From assembly GCF_004795055.1 (NCBI RefSeq), contig NZ_SSBJ01000031.1, positions 26,876 through 90,875 on the forward strand: a DNA stretch of 64,000 nucleotides, in the 5' to 3' direction. Both the position numbers and the translations under genes were made by a program. This stretch comes from Streptomyces sp. A1136 (GTDB lineage: Bacteria > Actinomycetota > Actinomycetes > Streptomycetales > Streptomycetaceae). This document shows, one piece after another, positions 8,089 through 16,038 of this stretch (positions are counted from its first letter, which is position 1; every line of letters begins with the position of its first letter). The notes beneath the pieces are model-generated. The model had not been told where the DNA came from. It did not search any database and saw only the letters and a program-made list of their open reading frames with translations.

Positions 8089-8467
8089 AGGTGAAGACGT
8101 CGTCCCGTGCGCCGTCGAGGACGAAGCCGTTGTCGAAGCGGACGCGTACCGTGACGCCCGCGCCCCGTTCCTGATGCGCGACCCACGCCGGCTCCAGGGA
8201 GGCGACCTTCTCCTCCAACTGCCGCTTGCTCTCCGGCGGCATGTCATGGCCGAAGGAATCGAGGAGCGAGTGCAGCCTCTCGTACTCGCGGACCTCTTGA
8301 CCGGGGTCCCGCTCCCCCACCACCCGGTCGACGGTGCCCTCGGTCCCCGCCGCCAAGATCAGGAACCCGGCTGCGGACCCCGTCGGGGAGCCCTCCACCA
8401 TGGCGACCGCGTCGGTCAGCCCGATGTCCACCGCCAGCTTCACCCGCCGGCCTTCCTTCAACGTCAT
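8081..8467 (-). CDS. Hypothetical cytosolic protein
   Basis: 128 residues, ATG at 8467 with GAAGGG close upstream. The N-terminal part alternates beta strands (VKLAVDIGL, GFLILAAG, GTVDRVVGE), followed by a charged helical stretch (EYERLHSLLDSFGHDMPPE, SKRQLEEKVASL) and a C-terminal beta segment (GVTVRVRFDNGFVLDG). No known motif, signal peptide or membrane helix is visible. The TGA stop falls in the first bases of a 15-bp tandem repeat, so the C-terminus may vary between strains by slippage. Confidence 0.6.
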   Translation of the reverse strand: MTLKEGRRVKLAVDIGLTDAVAMVEGSPTGSAAGFLILAAGTEGTVDRVVGERDPGQEVREYERLHSLLDSFGHDMPPESKRQLEEKVASLEPAWVAHQERGAGVTVRVRFDNGFVLDGARDDVFTSV

Positions 8468-8621
8468 GACCCTTCACTCTCTTGATGCGCCGCGTGCCCG
8501 ACCGCCAACCGAGGCGGCAACCTCAGCGGCAGCCGGGGGGTGGCCATTATCCGTCCCGTTCGAGGACCGCGTACCGACGGCCCGTCGGCCGCAGCGCAGC
8601 GCCGCGTACAGGTCGACCTTG

Positions 8622-8817
8622 TGGTCGATCCCCCTCAAGGAGCTGTTCGAGGCCGCACACGCCGGGGGCATGGCCGAGGAACCGGCGGCGGTCGGGCCCC
8701 TGGGGCGGCTCGCCGCGCTCGGTCGCCTTCAACGCCCAGTGGTTCCGCCTCGCGGTCGACCCGGACACGGGTGAGATGAGGATCCTGCGCAGCGTCCACG
8801 CGGCGGCCGCCGGCTAG
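8622..8817 (+). pseudogene. Xanthine dehydrogenase/aldehyde oxidase large-subunit remnant
   Basis: Two adjacent frames together give a short piece of a molybdopterin-binding xanthine dehydrogenase-family subunit: IPLKELFEAAHAGG in one frame (8628-8670), then, after a shift near 8691, SPRSVAFNAQWFRLAVDP followed by TGEMRILRSVHAA. The second string is the well-known conserved block in which a cofactor-proximal strand is followed by an AADAG motif; here it reads AAAAG and stops at TAG 8815. The parts normally found before and after are absent. It is a roughly 65-codon relic of a gene of about 700 codons. Confidence 0.6.
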
Positions 8818-9165
8818 GACGGGGACGCGGACCATACCGTCCTGCCCTGGGCCGAGCTGGACACCGACTTCGGCGGGAGCCCGGTCCTGCCGGCCACCCG
8901 CCTCGACGGAGACGATCTGGACGACGCCGGCTGCCGGCTGGCGGTGCCCTCGGACCGGTGCGGGGCGCGCTATGTCAGCGCCGTCACCCACGTGTGGTTC
9001 GGCGCGCTGTCGCCGCCGAGCCTCGGCGCGTAGGCGACACGGGCGGCGGCGGCCGGCTCGGCCATTCGGCTTGCGGTTGGCCGAGCACGAGGCGGCGGCG
9101 AGACAACGAGGCGGTCCCTCCCTACCTTCTAGGGTGTTCCTTTCCCGCTCGAAAAAGGTGGATTC
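8818..9165 (+). other. Gene-free stretch with a frame continuing the remnant
   Basis: After the TAG at 8815 the same frame stays open to a TAG at 9031-9033, with protein-like composition (HTVLPWAELDTDFGGSPVL and VSAVTHVWFGAL) but no start codon with a ribosome binding site. It does not resemble the xanthine dehydrogenase family, so it may be a second fused relic. The last 130 bp hold the promoter region of the small exported protein at 9166; nothing else is recognisable. Confidence 0.35.
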
Positions 9166-9366
9166 GTGCGATCTGTACGCGCTCTCGTCACCCTCGTCGC
9201 CGCCGGTGTCGTCATCCTCGGCGGCGCGTCCGCCGCCGCCGCCGACGTGAACGTCACCTACCAGCCCGAGCCCTCATACACGTTCACCTTCGGCAACTGG
9301 CTCCAGTTCGCTGCCGACGACGTGTTCAACGCGGGCCACGACAACACGGTCGGCTCCAACAACTGA
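9166..9366 (+). CDS. Small secreted peptide of unknown function
   Basis: 66-residue precursor from GTG 9166, with AAGGTGG six bases upstream. The first 27 residues form a clear signal peptide (RSVRALVTLVAAGVVILGG, then ASAAAADV cleavage region). The mature peptide is about 40 residues, aromatic and polar (YQPEPSYTFTFGNWLQF, ending in GHDNTVGSNN). It lacks cysteines and is not a chaplin. Presumably secreted or cell-wall associated. Confidence 0.7.
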   Translation: MRSVRALVTLVAAGVVILGGASAAAADVNVTYQPEPSYTFTFGNWLQFAADDVFNAGHDNTVGSNN

Positions 9367-9439
9367 CGGCGTGGACCCACGATGCCCCTTGCCCCACGGC
9401 AAGGGGCATCGCCACGGGGTCGGCGGGTTCACCGCCGGG

Positions 9440-10153
9440 TCATCGCGCCGACGACGGCTCTCCGGCGTCTCGCCCGGCCGGGGCGGGGCGCCGGGCGGAG
9501 CGGCGGGGCAGGAGGCAGGCCAGGGCGCCGAGGAGGAAGCCGTACACGGCCACCAGTCCGTGACCGTTGGACTGGGCGAACCACATGATCAGCCCCAGCA
9601 CTGGCACGCCGAGGGCGAGCAGGGCCTCCTTGACGTTCAGCCCCTCCCGGCCGGAGCGCACGGCGCGCAGCAGGAGGGGCGCGGCGAGCGTCGCCGCGAG
9701 GAAGTAGGTGGCGCCCGAACTGCCCGCGAAGTTGCGCGGGTCGGTGCTGTGGGCCGTCTCGCCCCACAGCTTGTCGATGTAGGTCGGCAGGAGGATTCCG
9801 GCGGCGAAGAGGCCCAGCATGAGGGGACCGCCCCAGAACCATTCGGCGAGCGCGGCGATGACGGCGATGGTCGCGAGGTTCCAGGCGTCCCCGAACAGGC
9901 CGCCGTTCTGCATGAAGACGGAGGTGACGACGCGCCACCAACCCGACTTGGACGGGTCGCTGTCGAGGGCGTCCATCGCGCCCGACCAGCAGAGTTGGGT
10001 CACCAGGCCGGCGACGACGAGGACGGTGAGCCCCACCGCGGCCCAAGGCGTGCGACGCCCTCTCAAAGTGCCCTCACCCAGCAGGGCCAGTCCGCCCTTG
10101 AACATCAAAACCATCAGTGCCGCCGTGGTCACGCTGAACACCAGTGCGTCCAT
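9440..10153 (-). CDS. Rhomboid-like integral membrane protein
   Basis: 237 residues from ATG 10153 (AAGGGGGG eight bases upstream), with about six transmembrane helices. The segment NFAGSSGATYFLAATLAAPL resembles the rhomboid GxSG catalytic serine at the start of a helix, and NGHGLVAVYGFLLGAL places a histidine before a GxxxG-like helix as rhomboid proteases do. The match is partial, so intramembrane protease activity is an inference; an inactive rhomboid-like protein is possible. It is divergent from a TetR gene and the shared 100-bp gap holds a perfect palindrome, so its expression is probably controlled by that TetR protein. Confidence 0.6.
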   Translation of the reverse strand: MDALVFSVTTAALMVLMFKGGLALLGEGTLRGRRTPWAAVGLTVLVVAGLVTQLCWSGAMDALDSDPSKSGWWRVVTSVFMQNGGLFGDAWNLATIAVIAALAEWFWGGPLMLGLFAAGILLPTYIDKLWGETAHSTDPRNFAGSSGATYFLAATLAAPLLLRAVRSGREGLNVKEALLALGVPVLGLIMWFAQSNGHGLVAVYGFLLGALACLLPRRSARRPAPAGRDAGEPSSAR

Positions 10154-10219
10154 CGTCACCACCCCCCTTCAATCCCCGTCGTGTGGTCGAGGACGACAGT
10201 AGCCGCACGAACGGCCGAA

Positions 10220-10236
10220 TTCAAACAGTGTTTGAA
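10220..10236. promoter_or_regulatory. Perfect TetR operator palindrome
   Basis: TTCAAACAGTGTTTGAA is an exact 17-bp inverted repeat with a single central base, 20 bp upstream of the tetR start and 66 bp upstream of the rhomboid-like gene. It is strikingly AT-rich for this genome. Assignment to the adjacent TetR protein is by position. Confidence 0.85.
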
Positions 10237-10256
10237 ACCCGGGGTAGGCTGCCTCC

Positions 10257-10880
10257 ATGAAGCTGACAGCGGAGCGGATCATCGACGCGGGCATGGCGGT
10301 CTTCGCCGAAACGGGTTACCACGGCCTGTCCATGCGGAGGGTGGCCCAGCGGCTCGACGTCCACGCCGGGAGCCTCTATTACCACGTGCCCAGCAAGAGC
10401 GCCCTGGTCCGACTGATGGCGGACCGGGTCGCCCGGCAGGCGTACGAGGCGGGGACCGCCGCCCTGGCCGAACTACCCCCCGGGGCAGGCTGGCCGGAAC
10501 GCGTCGAGGCCCAACTGGTCGCGTTGCGCGGCACACTCCGACGCCACCCCGGCGGGGCGGTGATGTTCGCGGACAGCCCCAAGGTGCTCAGCGCCGGGGC
10601 GCTGGCCTTGATGGAGCGACTGCTGGAATGCCTGCGCGACGCCGGCTTGCCCGCCGAACACGCGGCTGTCGGGGCGGACGCCCTGCTCAGCCATGTCACC
10701 GGATTCGTCCTGCAGGAGCAGAGCGAGTCCCCCTCCGTGGCCGTCGGCGTCGAGGAGGGCCTCGCGTTGCGGGAGCGGTTCCCGCTGACCGTCGCCGCCG
10801 CCTCGACCCTGGGGGAGGACGAGAAGTACGCACGCAGCGTGCGGCTCCTGTGCGCGGGCCTGGGAACGCTCCTGGCGTAG
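10257..10880 (+). CDS. TetR family regulator (TetR_C type)
   Basis: 207-residue repressor. The N-terminal DNA-binding domain is canonical: ERIIDAGMAVFAETGYHGLS, then RRVAQRLDVHAGSLYYHVP, followed by SKSALVRLMADRV. The GSLYYHVPSK form is characteristic of the group of TetR proteins related to tetracycline repressors. The C-terminal ligand-binding domain has the expected length, with no truncation. It is divergent from the rhomboid-like membrane protein and has a perfect operator between the two starts, implying autorepression and control of the membrane protein. Confidence 0.9.
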   Translation: MKLTAERIIDAGMAVFAETGYHGLSMRRVAQRLDVHAGSLYYHVPSKSALVRLMADRVARQAYEAGTAALAELPPGAGWPERVEAQLVALRGTLRRHPGGAVMFADSPKVLSAGALALMERLLECLRDAGLPAEHAAVGADALLSHVTGFVLQEQSESPSVAVGVEEGLALRERFPLTVAAASTLGEDEKYARSVRLLCAGLGTLLA

Positions 10881-10929
10881 ATCGCCTGCCGACGCGGTCA
10901 CCGGGCCCCGGCCGGGCGGCGTCGTAGGG

Positions 10930-12315
10930 TCAGTTGCCGGAGCCTTCGGGGCCTGAGACGGGGTCGGCGGCGGGGTCGGCGTCGGGTATCCATGAGCCGT
11001 GGATGCCCGCGGTGACACGCCGCGGGAGCTGGACGGCGGCGATCGGGTCGAGGCCCGAGGCGTCGAGGACCAGCAGTCGCGAGCTGTCCTGCTTGAGGTC
11101 GGAGACGACGGTGAGCAGGTACCCGTCGTCCTCACGGGTGGCGCCGGCGGCGGGGACGAAGACGGCCTCGCTCGGAAGTCGGGCGTCTCCGGCCTCGTGG
11201 ACGCGGCGGGCACCTGTGACGCGGTCGTACTTGACGATGCCGTATCCACCGAAGCCGTACCGGTCGGGGAAGGACACGGCGTACTGGTAGCGGTGTTCCG
11301 CGCCCAGGAAGTCCTCGTTGAGGGTGGGGAATTCGACGGCGAGGTCGTCGACGGTCTGCTCGGCGACGCTGCCGGCGGCCAAATCGATGGTCCAACGGCG
11401 CGTGAGGGAGCGGGTGTTGGGCTCGCTGCCGCGATCGGGGGCGCCCACCCACCAGTTCCAGGAGAGGCGGAAGCCCTCCCGGTCCACGGTGGGGCCTTCC
11501 AGCACGATCCGGCCTTGGGCGTCCTCGTACGCGTTGGCGGCGTGCAGCATGTTGCCGGGCTCGATGGGGAACCAGCGGATACCGGCCGCACCGTGCGGGC
11601 CGCGGGGCATGACGCCGATACGGGCGGGCTGGTCGTCGTTCCAGCCGTAGGGGATGCCGGATCGCTCGGTGGGGTCGAAGGTGACGGTGCCCTCGACGAA
11701 GACGACGTGGTGGCGGGTGAGGGCGAAGTCGTGTTTGAGGGAGGCGGTCGCCCCCGGCACTTCGAAGCCGTGCGTGATCCGCCCCGCGCCGTCGGCCACG
11801 TAGTACATGAGGTACGGCGGGAACGGCGACGAGCCGAAGAAGTGCAGCTCCCCGGTGAGCGGGTCGGTCTTGGGGTGGGCGGTCATCGCGCTGCGCAGCT
11901 TGCCGTCGAAGTCGTGGGGGCCGACGGTGTCGAGGTCCCGGGTGAGTTCCACGGGAAAGTTGGCCTCGCTCAACGCGAGGAGGCGGCCGGCGTGTTCGAT
12001 GACGTGGGTGCCCGCCGTGGCCGCCGTCAGGTCAGGGCCCCGGTCGGTCATGTACGGGGCACCGTCCAGGGCCGGCGTGCGGACCCAGCGGTTGCGGTAC
12101 CACTCGGCGCGGCCGTCGCGCAGGCGGATGCCGTGGACCATGCCACTGCCCTTGAACCAGTGGGTGGGGGTGACGCCGGGCTTGGGGTTGTGGCTGTTGC
12201 GGATCAGCCTGCCGGTCAGCTCGGGCGGCAGGACGCCTTCGACGGTGAGGCCGGTGGCGGTGATCTCGTCGACGGCGGGCGTGTAGTGGCCGGTCAGGTA
12301 GGGCTTTCCGGGCAT
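10930..12315 (-). CDS. Carotenoid cleavage oxygenase (RPE65 family)
   Basis: 461-residue non-heme iron dioxygenase that would split carotenoid or stilbene-like double bonds into apocarotenoid aldehydes. The four iron-binding histidines of the family are recognisable in context: MTAHPKTDP, SLKHDFALTRHH, NMLHAANAYED and the C-terminal AGIHGSWIPD. The N-terminal GTHWFKGSGMVHG-like segment (THWFKGSGMVHGIRL) is also typical. No signal peptide is present. It lies 48 bp after an SRPBCC gene on the same strand and both probably form one transcript controlled by the TetR gene upstream. No carotenoid biosynthesis genes lie nearby, so substrate supply must come from elsewhere. Confidence 0.92.
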   Translation of the reverse strand: MPGKPYLTGHYTPAVDEITATGLTVEGVLPPELTGRLIRNSHNPKPGVTPTHWFKGSGMVHGIRLRDGRAEWYRNRWVRTPALDGAPYMTDRGPDLTAATAGTHVIEHAGRLLALSEANFPVELTRDLDTVGPHDFDGKLRSAMTAHPKTDPLTGELHFFGSSPFPPYLMYYVADGAGRITHGFEVPGATASLKHDFALTRHHVVFVEGTVTFDPTERSGIPYGWNDDQPARIGVMPRGPHGAAGIRWFPIEPGNMLHAANAYEDAQGRIVLEGPTVDREGFRLSWNWWVGAPDRGSEPNTRSLTRRWTIDLAAGSVAEQTVDDLAVEFPTLNEDFLGAEHRYQYAVSFPDRYGFGGYGIVKYDRVTGARRVHEAGDARLPSEAVFVPAAGATREDDGYLLTVVSDLKQDSSRLLVLDASGLDPIAAVQLPRRVTAGIHGSWIPDADPAADPVSGPEGSGN

Positions 12316-12363
12316 GGCGGGGGCCTCGTTTCCGTGGAGGGTGGGGGCGGGGGTGCGGCGTGG

Positions 12364-12804
12364 TCAGCCGGTGCGCTCGGCGGCGGCCTTGAGAGAGGCG
12401 AGCCAGGCGGTCAGGGACTCGTGCAGGGCCCGGCCGAGCCGGTCTGCGGCGGCGTCGACGGGCGCACCGCTCCAGGACTCCTCAGTGCGGACCACGACCC
12501 GGTCGCCGGTCCGTTCGAAGGTCCACACGTGGACGCCTTCGATGCCACCGGCCGGGCCGCCCCAGACCAGGCGCTCGCCGGGGACGATCTCGCGGACGGT
12601 GGAGGCGATGTCCAGCCCGTGCGTCCTCCAGTGGAACGTGCAACCGGGCGTCAAAGGGCCCTGGAGATGGGCGTGTTCCACGTCGGCGTTCCAGTCGGCC
12701 CAGGCGTCGATGTCGGTGTGCAGGGCCCACACGTGCTCCGGTGTGGCGTCGATCACGGTGGAGAGGCGAACGACGACGGGAGCCGTCTCGTCGATGGTGA
12801 ACAT
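12364..12804 (-). CDS. SRPBCC (START-like) domain protein
   Basis: 146 residues from ATG 12804, with AGGAAAGG seven bases upstream; I reject a 14-residue longer form. The sequence follows the polyketide cyclase/dehydrase helix-grip fold: IDATPEHVWALHTDIDAWADW at the N-terminus, central beta strands with the EIVPGERLVWGG turn, and the long C-terminal helix ADRLGRALHESLTAWLASLK. Such proteins bind hydrophobic ligands in a cavity and some act as cyclases. Sharing a transcript with a carotenoid oxygenase suggests it could bind or process the apocarotenoid product, but that is inference. A TetR operator lies 24 bp upstream of its start. Confidence 0.85.
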   Translation of the reverse strand: MFTIDETAPVVVRLSTVIDATPEHVWALHTDIDAWADWNADVEHAHLQGPLTPGCTFHWRTHGLDIASTVREIVPGERLVWGGPAGGIEGVHVWTFERTGDRVVVRTEESWSGAPVDAAADRLGRALHESLTAWLASLKAAAERTG

Positions 12805-12827
12805 GGGATGCCTTTCCTGGCGTTTAA

Positions 12828-12845
12828 TGAGTGGTTGAACACTCA
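12828..12845. promoter_or_regulatory. TetR operator, SRPBCC/carotenoid oxygenase promoter
   Basis: TGAGTGGTTGAACACTCA: arms TGAGTG and CACTCA flank six bases. The same 18-bp element recurs at 13487-13504 next to the tetR start, differing at only two positions. Placement just before the SRPBCC ribosome binding site fits repression of the two-gene transcript. Confidence 0.8.
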
Positions 12846-12918
12846 CTCTTAGGGGCCAAAGAAGGCGGGGCTGTGCGCCCCGCCGCGCGGCTCGGCGACT
12901 GGTCGCCGCGGTCCGCCG

Positions 12919-13485
12919 TCAGTAATGCCTCATGCCGGCCGACAGTGTCCGCGTCCAAGGGGCGTCCACCTCGTCCGCGCCCGTGGAGACGATGAGGTGA
13001 CACAGCATGCCGCGGGCGAAGAACTCCTGGATCTGCGCCTCCGTCGCGCCGGACGCGCCACGCACGTACTCCACCAGTCGGGCGTAGCCACGGCGGACCG
13101 CCTCGCGCACGGCGGGCTCGGAGACGGCCGCCGCCTGGGCGTGGAGCTGGATCAACATCACGTCATTGTCGGTGATCAACCGGGCGTAGGCGTCCCCCAT
13201 GGCTTTGAGGACCACCTCCGGCGAACTGCCCCCGGCGTCGGCGGCGGCCCGCTCCAGGCCTGCTCGCACCTGCACGAAGCAGTGCTCCGCCACCGCCGTG
13301 AACAGCAGCTCCTTGTTCGGGAACAGGCGGTAGACGTATGCCTGGGAGATGCCGGCCGCCTTCGCGACCTCGGAAGTGGTCGTACCCCAGTAGCCGCGGG
13401 CGGCAAAGGCGCCGAGGGCGGTGCGCAGCACCGTCTCACGGCGTTCCTCGGCGGTGGACAGTTGGCGGGGGCGTTCGCTCTTCAT
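12919..13485 (-). CDS. TetR/AcrR family regulator
   Basis: 188 residues from ATG 13485 (a TTG four codons upstream is possible). The DNA-binding domain is canonical: ETVLRTALGAFAARGYWGTT, SEVAKAAGISQAYVYRLFP, NKELLFTAVAEH. The C-terminal domain resembles regulators that respond to hydrophobic or cationic compounds. The gene is followed at about 110 bp on the same strand by the SRPBCC and carotenoid oxygenase genes. Identical operator elements precede both this gene and the SRPBCC gene, so it most likely represses itself and the enzyme pair. Confidence 0.9.
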   Translation of the reverse strand: MKSERPRQLSTAEERRETVLRTALGAFAARGYWGTTTSEVAKAAGISQAYVYRLFPNKELLFTAVAEHCFVQVRAGLERAAADAGGSSPEVVLKAMGDAYARLITDNDVMLIQLHAQAAAVSEPAVREAVRRGYARLVEYVRGASGATEAQIQEFFARGMLCHLIVSTGADEVDAPWTRTLSAGMRHY

Positions 13486-13486
13486 G

Positions 13487-13504
13487 TGAGTACTCAACCA
13501 CTCA
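13487..13504. promoter_or_regulatory. TetR operator at its own promoter
   Basis: On the minus strand this reads TGAGTGGTTGAGTACTCA, 16 of 18 bases identical to the element at 12828-12845. It ends one base from the tetR ATG, where the ribosome binding site would be, so bound repressor would block transcription start. The lack of a Shine-Dalgarno sequence suggests a very short or absent leader. Confidence 0.8.
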
Positions 13505-13714
13505 CACTCGTCCGTGTCAACGTCGGCTCCTCGCGGGGGCGTTGGCGCCTGCCCGCGACGCCGGGCGATGGGGAACCCACCCGATCGGTCGAAGTCGCCC
13601 CCGGTGGAACGGATCGCCGCGTACGCCTGTCTACCCTGACGCGCACCGCGACGGGGTGCGGCCGGGCAGCCCGAGGCGGTCCGTTCCGATACGACGCAGA
13701 GGCTTTACCGAACC

Positions 13715-14839
13715 GTGAGTCTGACCAGTGCCACTCCCCTGCTCATCGCCGTACTCGTCCTCGCCCTCACCTTCGCCGCGGTGCTCCGGTGGTGGCCCCG
13801 GCTCGCCGGCCGGGGTTGGAGACGGGTCGCCGGACGGGTGGGGCTGCTGTGCCTGATACAGGTGCTGCTCCTGGCCACCGTCGGGCTCGTCGCGAACCGC
13901 ACCTTCCTGCTGTACGGCTCCTGGGCCGAACTGGCGGGCCACTCCAAGCCGGCGCCTCCGCCCGGTCGCGCCGCCGCCGACAAGCCCGTACGCGTCCTCG
14001 GCCGGCAGGCGACCGGCACGCCCGGCGGCGGGCCGCCGCAGGTGGCCGGCGTGATCGAGAAGGTCATGGTGCACGGCGCGCGCTCGGCGGTCGACGTCCC
14101 GGCGTACGTGTACCTGCCGCCGGAGTACTTCCAGAAGGGCAACGAGGACAAGAAGTTCCCGACCACCGTCGTCCTCACCGGGTTCCCGGGCATGGCGGAG
14201 AACCTGATCAAGGGCCTGGACTACCCGAAGAAGGCGTGGTCCCTGGTCAAGGAGAAGAAGACCCGGCCGATGATCCTGGTGATGTTGCGGCCCACCACCG
14301 AATCGGCACGCAACACCCAGTGCATCGATGTCCCGGGCGGCCCGCGGAGCGAGACCTTCTTCGGCACCGACCTCCCGAAGGCGGTGTCGGCCACCTACCG
14401 CACCACCCCCCAGCACGCCGGCGGCGCCGCCCGCGGCTGGGCCGTCATGGGTGATTCGACCGGAGGCTACTGCGCGCTGAAGCTCGCACTGCAGCACCCG
14501 GAGAGCTACGCGGCCGGGGTCGGTCTGTCGGCGGACTACAAGCCGGAGGTGGACGGCTACTCCGGTGACCTCTTCCACGGCAACGGCGCCGAGGAGCGCC
14601 GCTCGGACCTGCTGTGGAGCCTGGACCACCTGCCGCAGGGCAAGACGTCCTTCCTCGTGACGACCTCGACGCAGGGAGAGGCGAACCTCAAGCCCACGCA
14701 GAAGTTCATCGAGAAGGTGAAGGGCCCCGCCCGTGTCTCGTCGATCACCCTCGACCACGGCGGTCACAACTTCGCCACCTGGCGACGGGAGATCCCGCCG
14801 GCGCTGGAGTGGATCAGCAACCGCATCGGCCGCGACTGA
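13715..14839 (+). CDS. Membrane-anchored esterase (antigen 85/esterase D type)
   Basis: 374 residues. The first 70 contain two transmembrane helices (SATPLLIAVLVLALTFAAVL and LCLIQVLLLATVGLVA), placing the rest outside the cell. The outer part is an alpha/beta hydrolase of the putative esterase family: GDSTGGYCALKLAL carries the nucleophilic serine (GxSxG), and LDHGGHNFATWR supplies the catalytic histidine, with an aspartate or glutamate expected between. This architecture (N-terminal helices plus antigen 85-like domain) is common in actinobacteria for surface acyl-esterases or mycolyltransferase relatives. The substrate is not predictable. GTG at 13715 has AGAGG about 12 bases upstream. Confidence 0.82.
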   Translation: MSLTSATPLLIAVLVLALTFAAVLRWWPRLAGRGWRRVAGRVGLLCLIQVLLLATVGLVANRTFLLYGSWAELAGHSKPAPPPGRAAADKPVRVLGRQATGTPGGGPPQVAGVIEKVMVHGARSAVDVPAYVYLPPEYFQKGNEDKKFPTTVVLTGFPGMAENLIKGLDYPKKAWSLVKEKKTRPMILVMLRPTTESARNTQCIDVPGGPRSETFFGTDLPKAVSATYRTTPQHAGGAARGWAVMGDSTGGYCALKLALQHPESYAAGVGLSADYKPEVDGYSGDLFHGNGAEERRSDLLWSLDHLPQGKTSFLVTTSTQGEANLKPTQKFIEKVKGPARVSSITLDHGGHNFATWRREIPPALEWISNRIGRD

Positions 14840-14858
14840 CGCGAACGCCCTGCGTGGT

Positions 14859-14894
14859 GGAGACCGTGTACGCGTGACGGAGACCGTGTACGCG
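14859..14894. repeat. 16-bp direct repeat, two copies
   Basis: GGAGACCGTGTACGCG occurs at 14859-14874 and 14879-14894, four bases apart, in the short gap between two convergent genes. It looks like a local duplication with 20-bp period. No function is evident. Confidence 0.8.
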
Positions 14895-14896
14895 CC

Positions 14897-15931
14897 TCAG
14901 CCGTCGAGCAACCGCCGCGCGGTGAGGGCGAGTCTGGCGCGGGTGAGTCCGGTGGGGTCGGTCAGGTCGATGCCGAGGGTCTTGCCGATCTGTTCGAGTC
15001 GGCGGGCGACGCTGCTGTGGTGCAGGTGGAGGAGGTCGGCGGCCCGTCGCAGTGAGCCGGCGGCGCAGTAGGCGTCGAGGGTCTCCAAGTCCTCCGGGAA
15101 GTCGGCGAGTCGGGCGACGGCGACCACGTCCGGGTTGTCTCGCAGCGCGTCCGGGGGCGTCTCGGCCAGGAGCGCCAGGGCGCCCAGGGCGGTGTGGCGG
15201 ATGACGGGTTCGCGCGGGGTGGTGAAGCGGAGGGCGGTGCGGGCCTGTCGCCAGGACCGGTGGGGGCCGCCGGCCGAGCCGATGCCCGCGCGTACCCCTG
15301 CCGGGAACCGGGCCGGGTCGACGGTGGCGGCCAGGATGACGCCGACATCGGCCAGTGGCGCCGCCTTCGCCGGGCGGCCGGGGCAGATCAGGCCGCTGAT
15401 CCGGTCGAGCGGGAGCCGCGTCCGTACGGCCACGACGTGGACCGGCTGGTCGGCTGCGAAGCCGAGCAGCCGCAGTGCCCGGGCTCCGGCCGCCTCGTCG
15501 GCGTCGGAGCTGATCGCGAGTTCGACGAGGGCGGGATCGGCCATGGTGGTACGGGCCGGGCCGTAGCGCTCCGCGACGGCCGCGGCGGCGATCGCGAGCC
15601 GGTCCAACAGGATCTCGTCGAGCGGGTCGGGGGGCCCTGGGCGTTCCAGCCACACGGTGCCGATCTCCTCCTCGTCCAGGGTGATCGCCGCGGTGGTGGA
15701 CGCGGGTGCCGGCGGGGTCGACGCGGCGGTGCCGTGAGGTGAGACGCGGGTCGTGTGCCCGGTGCCGTGGAGTCGTATGCCGGTCACGCATTCGGCAAGG
15801 CCCGCCGAGGCCCGGGCGAGCGCGGGGAGGTCCACCCTGCGACGTATCAGTGTGTCGTAGAACGCGACGACGCGGATCGCGCCGTCGACGTACGGATCGA
15901 GTCCGGACAGCCGTAGGGCCAGTGCCTCCAT
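14897..15931 (-). CDS. PucR/CdaR-type transcriptional regulator
   Basis: 344-residue regulator of the PucR C-terminal HTH class. The last 70 residues hold the signature: LETLDAYCAAGSLRRAADLL, LHHSSVARRLEQIGKTLGID and TGLTRARLALTARRLL, matching the family pattern in which a winged HTH selects target sites. The preceding region has GGDEF-like or GAF-like alternating strands with no obvious ligand motif. Such regulators are usually activators of nearby catabolic genes. The alpha/beta hydrolase at 16039 is divergent with a gap of about 107 bp, making it the most likely target. Confidence 0.8.
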   Translation of the reverse strand: MEALALRLSGLDPYVDGAIRVVAFYDTLIRRRVDLPALARASAGLAECVTGIRLHGTGHTTRVSPHGTAASTPPAPASTTAAITLDEEEIGTVWLERPGPPDPLDEILLDRLAIAAAAVAERYGPARTTMADPALVELAISSDADEAAGARALRLLGFAADQPVHVVAVRTRLPLDRISGLICPGRPAKAAPLADVGVILAATVDPARFPAGVRAGIGSAGGPHRSWRQARTALRFTTPREPVIRHTALGALALLAETPPDALRDNPDVVAVARLADFPEDLETLDAYCAAGSLRRAADLLHLHHSSVARRLEQIGKTLGIDLTDPTGLTRARLALTARRLLDG

Positions 15932-16038
15932 GGCACAAGGATAGGAGGCCCGGGTCGCGCCGATCGGTGCGCGATCGGGGCGGGACGCGCGACGGATGGC
16001 GGGTGACCGCCCGGCGGGCGGCCGCGAGGATGGCCGTC

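Noticed and set aside
10930..13485. Part of a carotenoid biosynthetic cluster
   Set aside because: No crtE, crtB, crtI or cyclase gene is present in the window.
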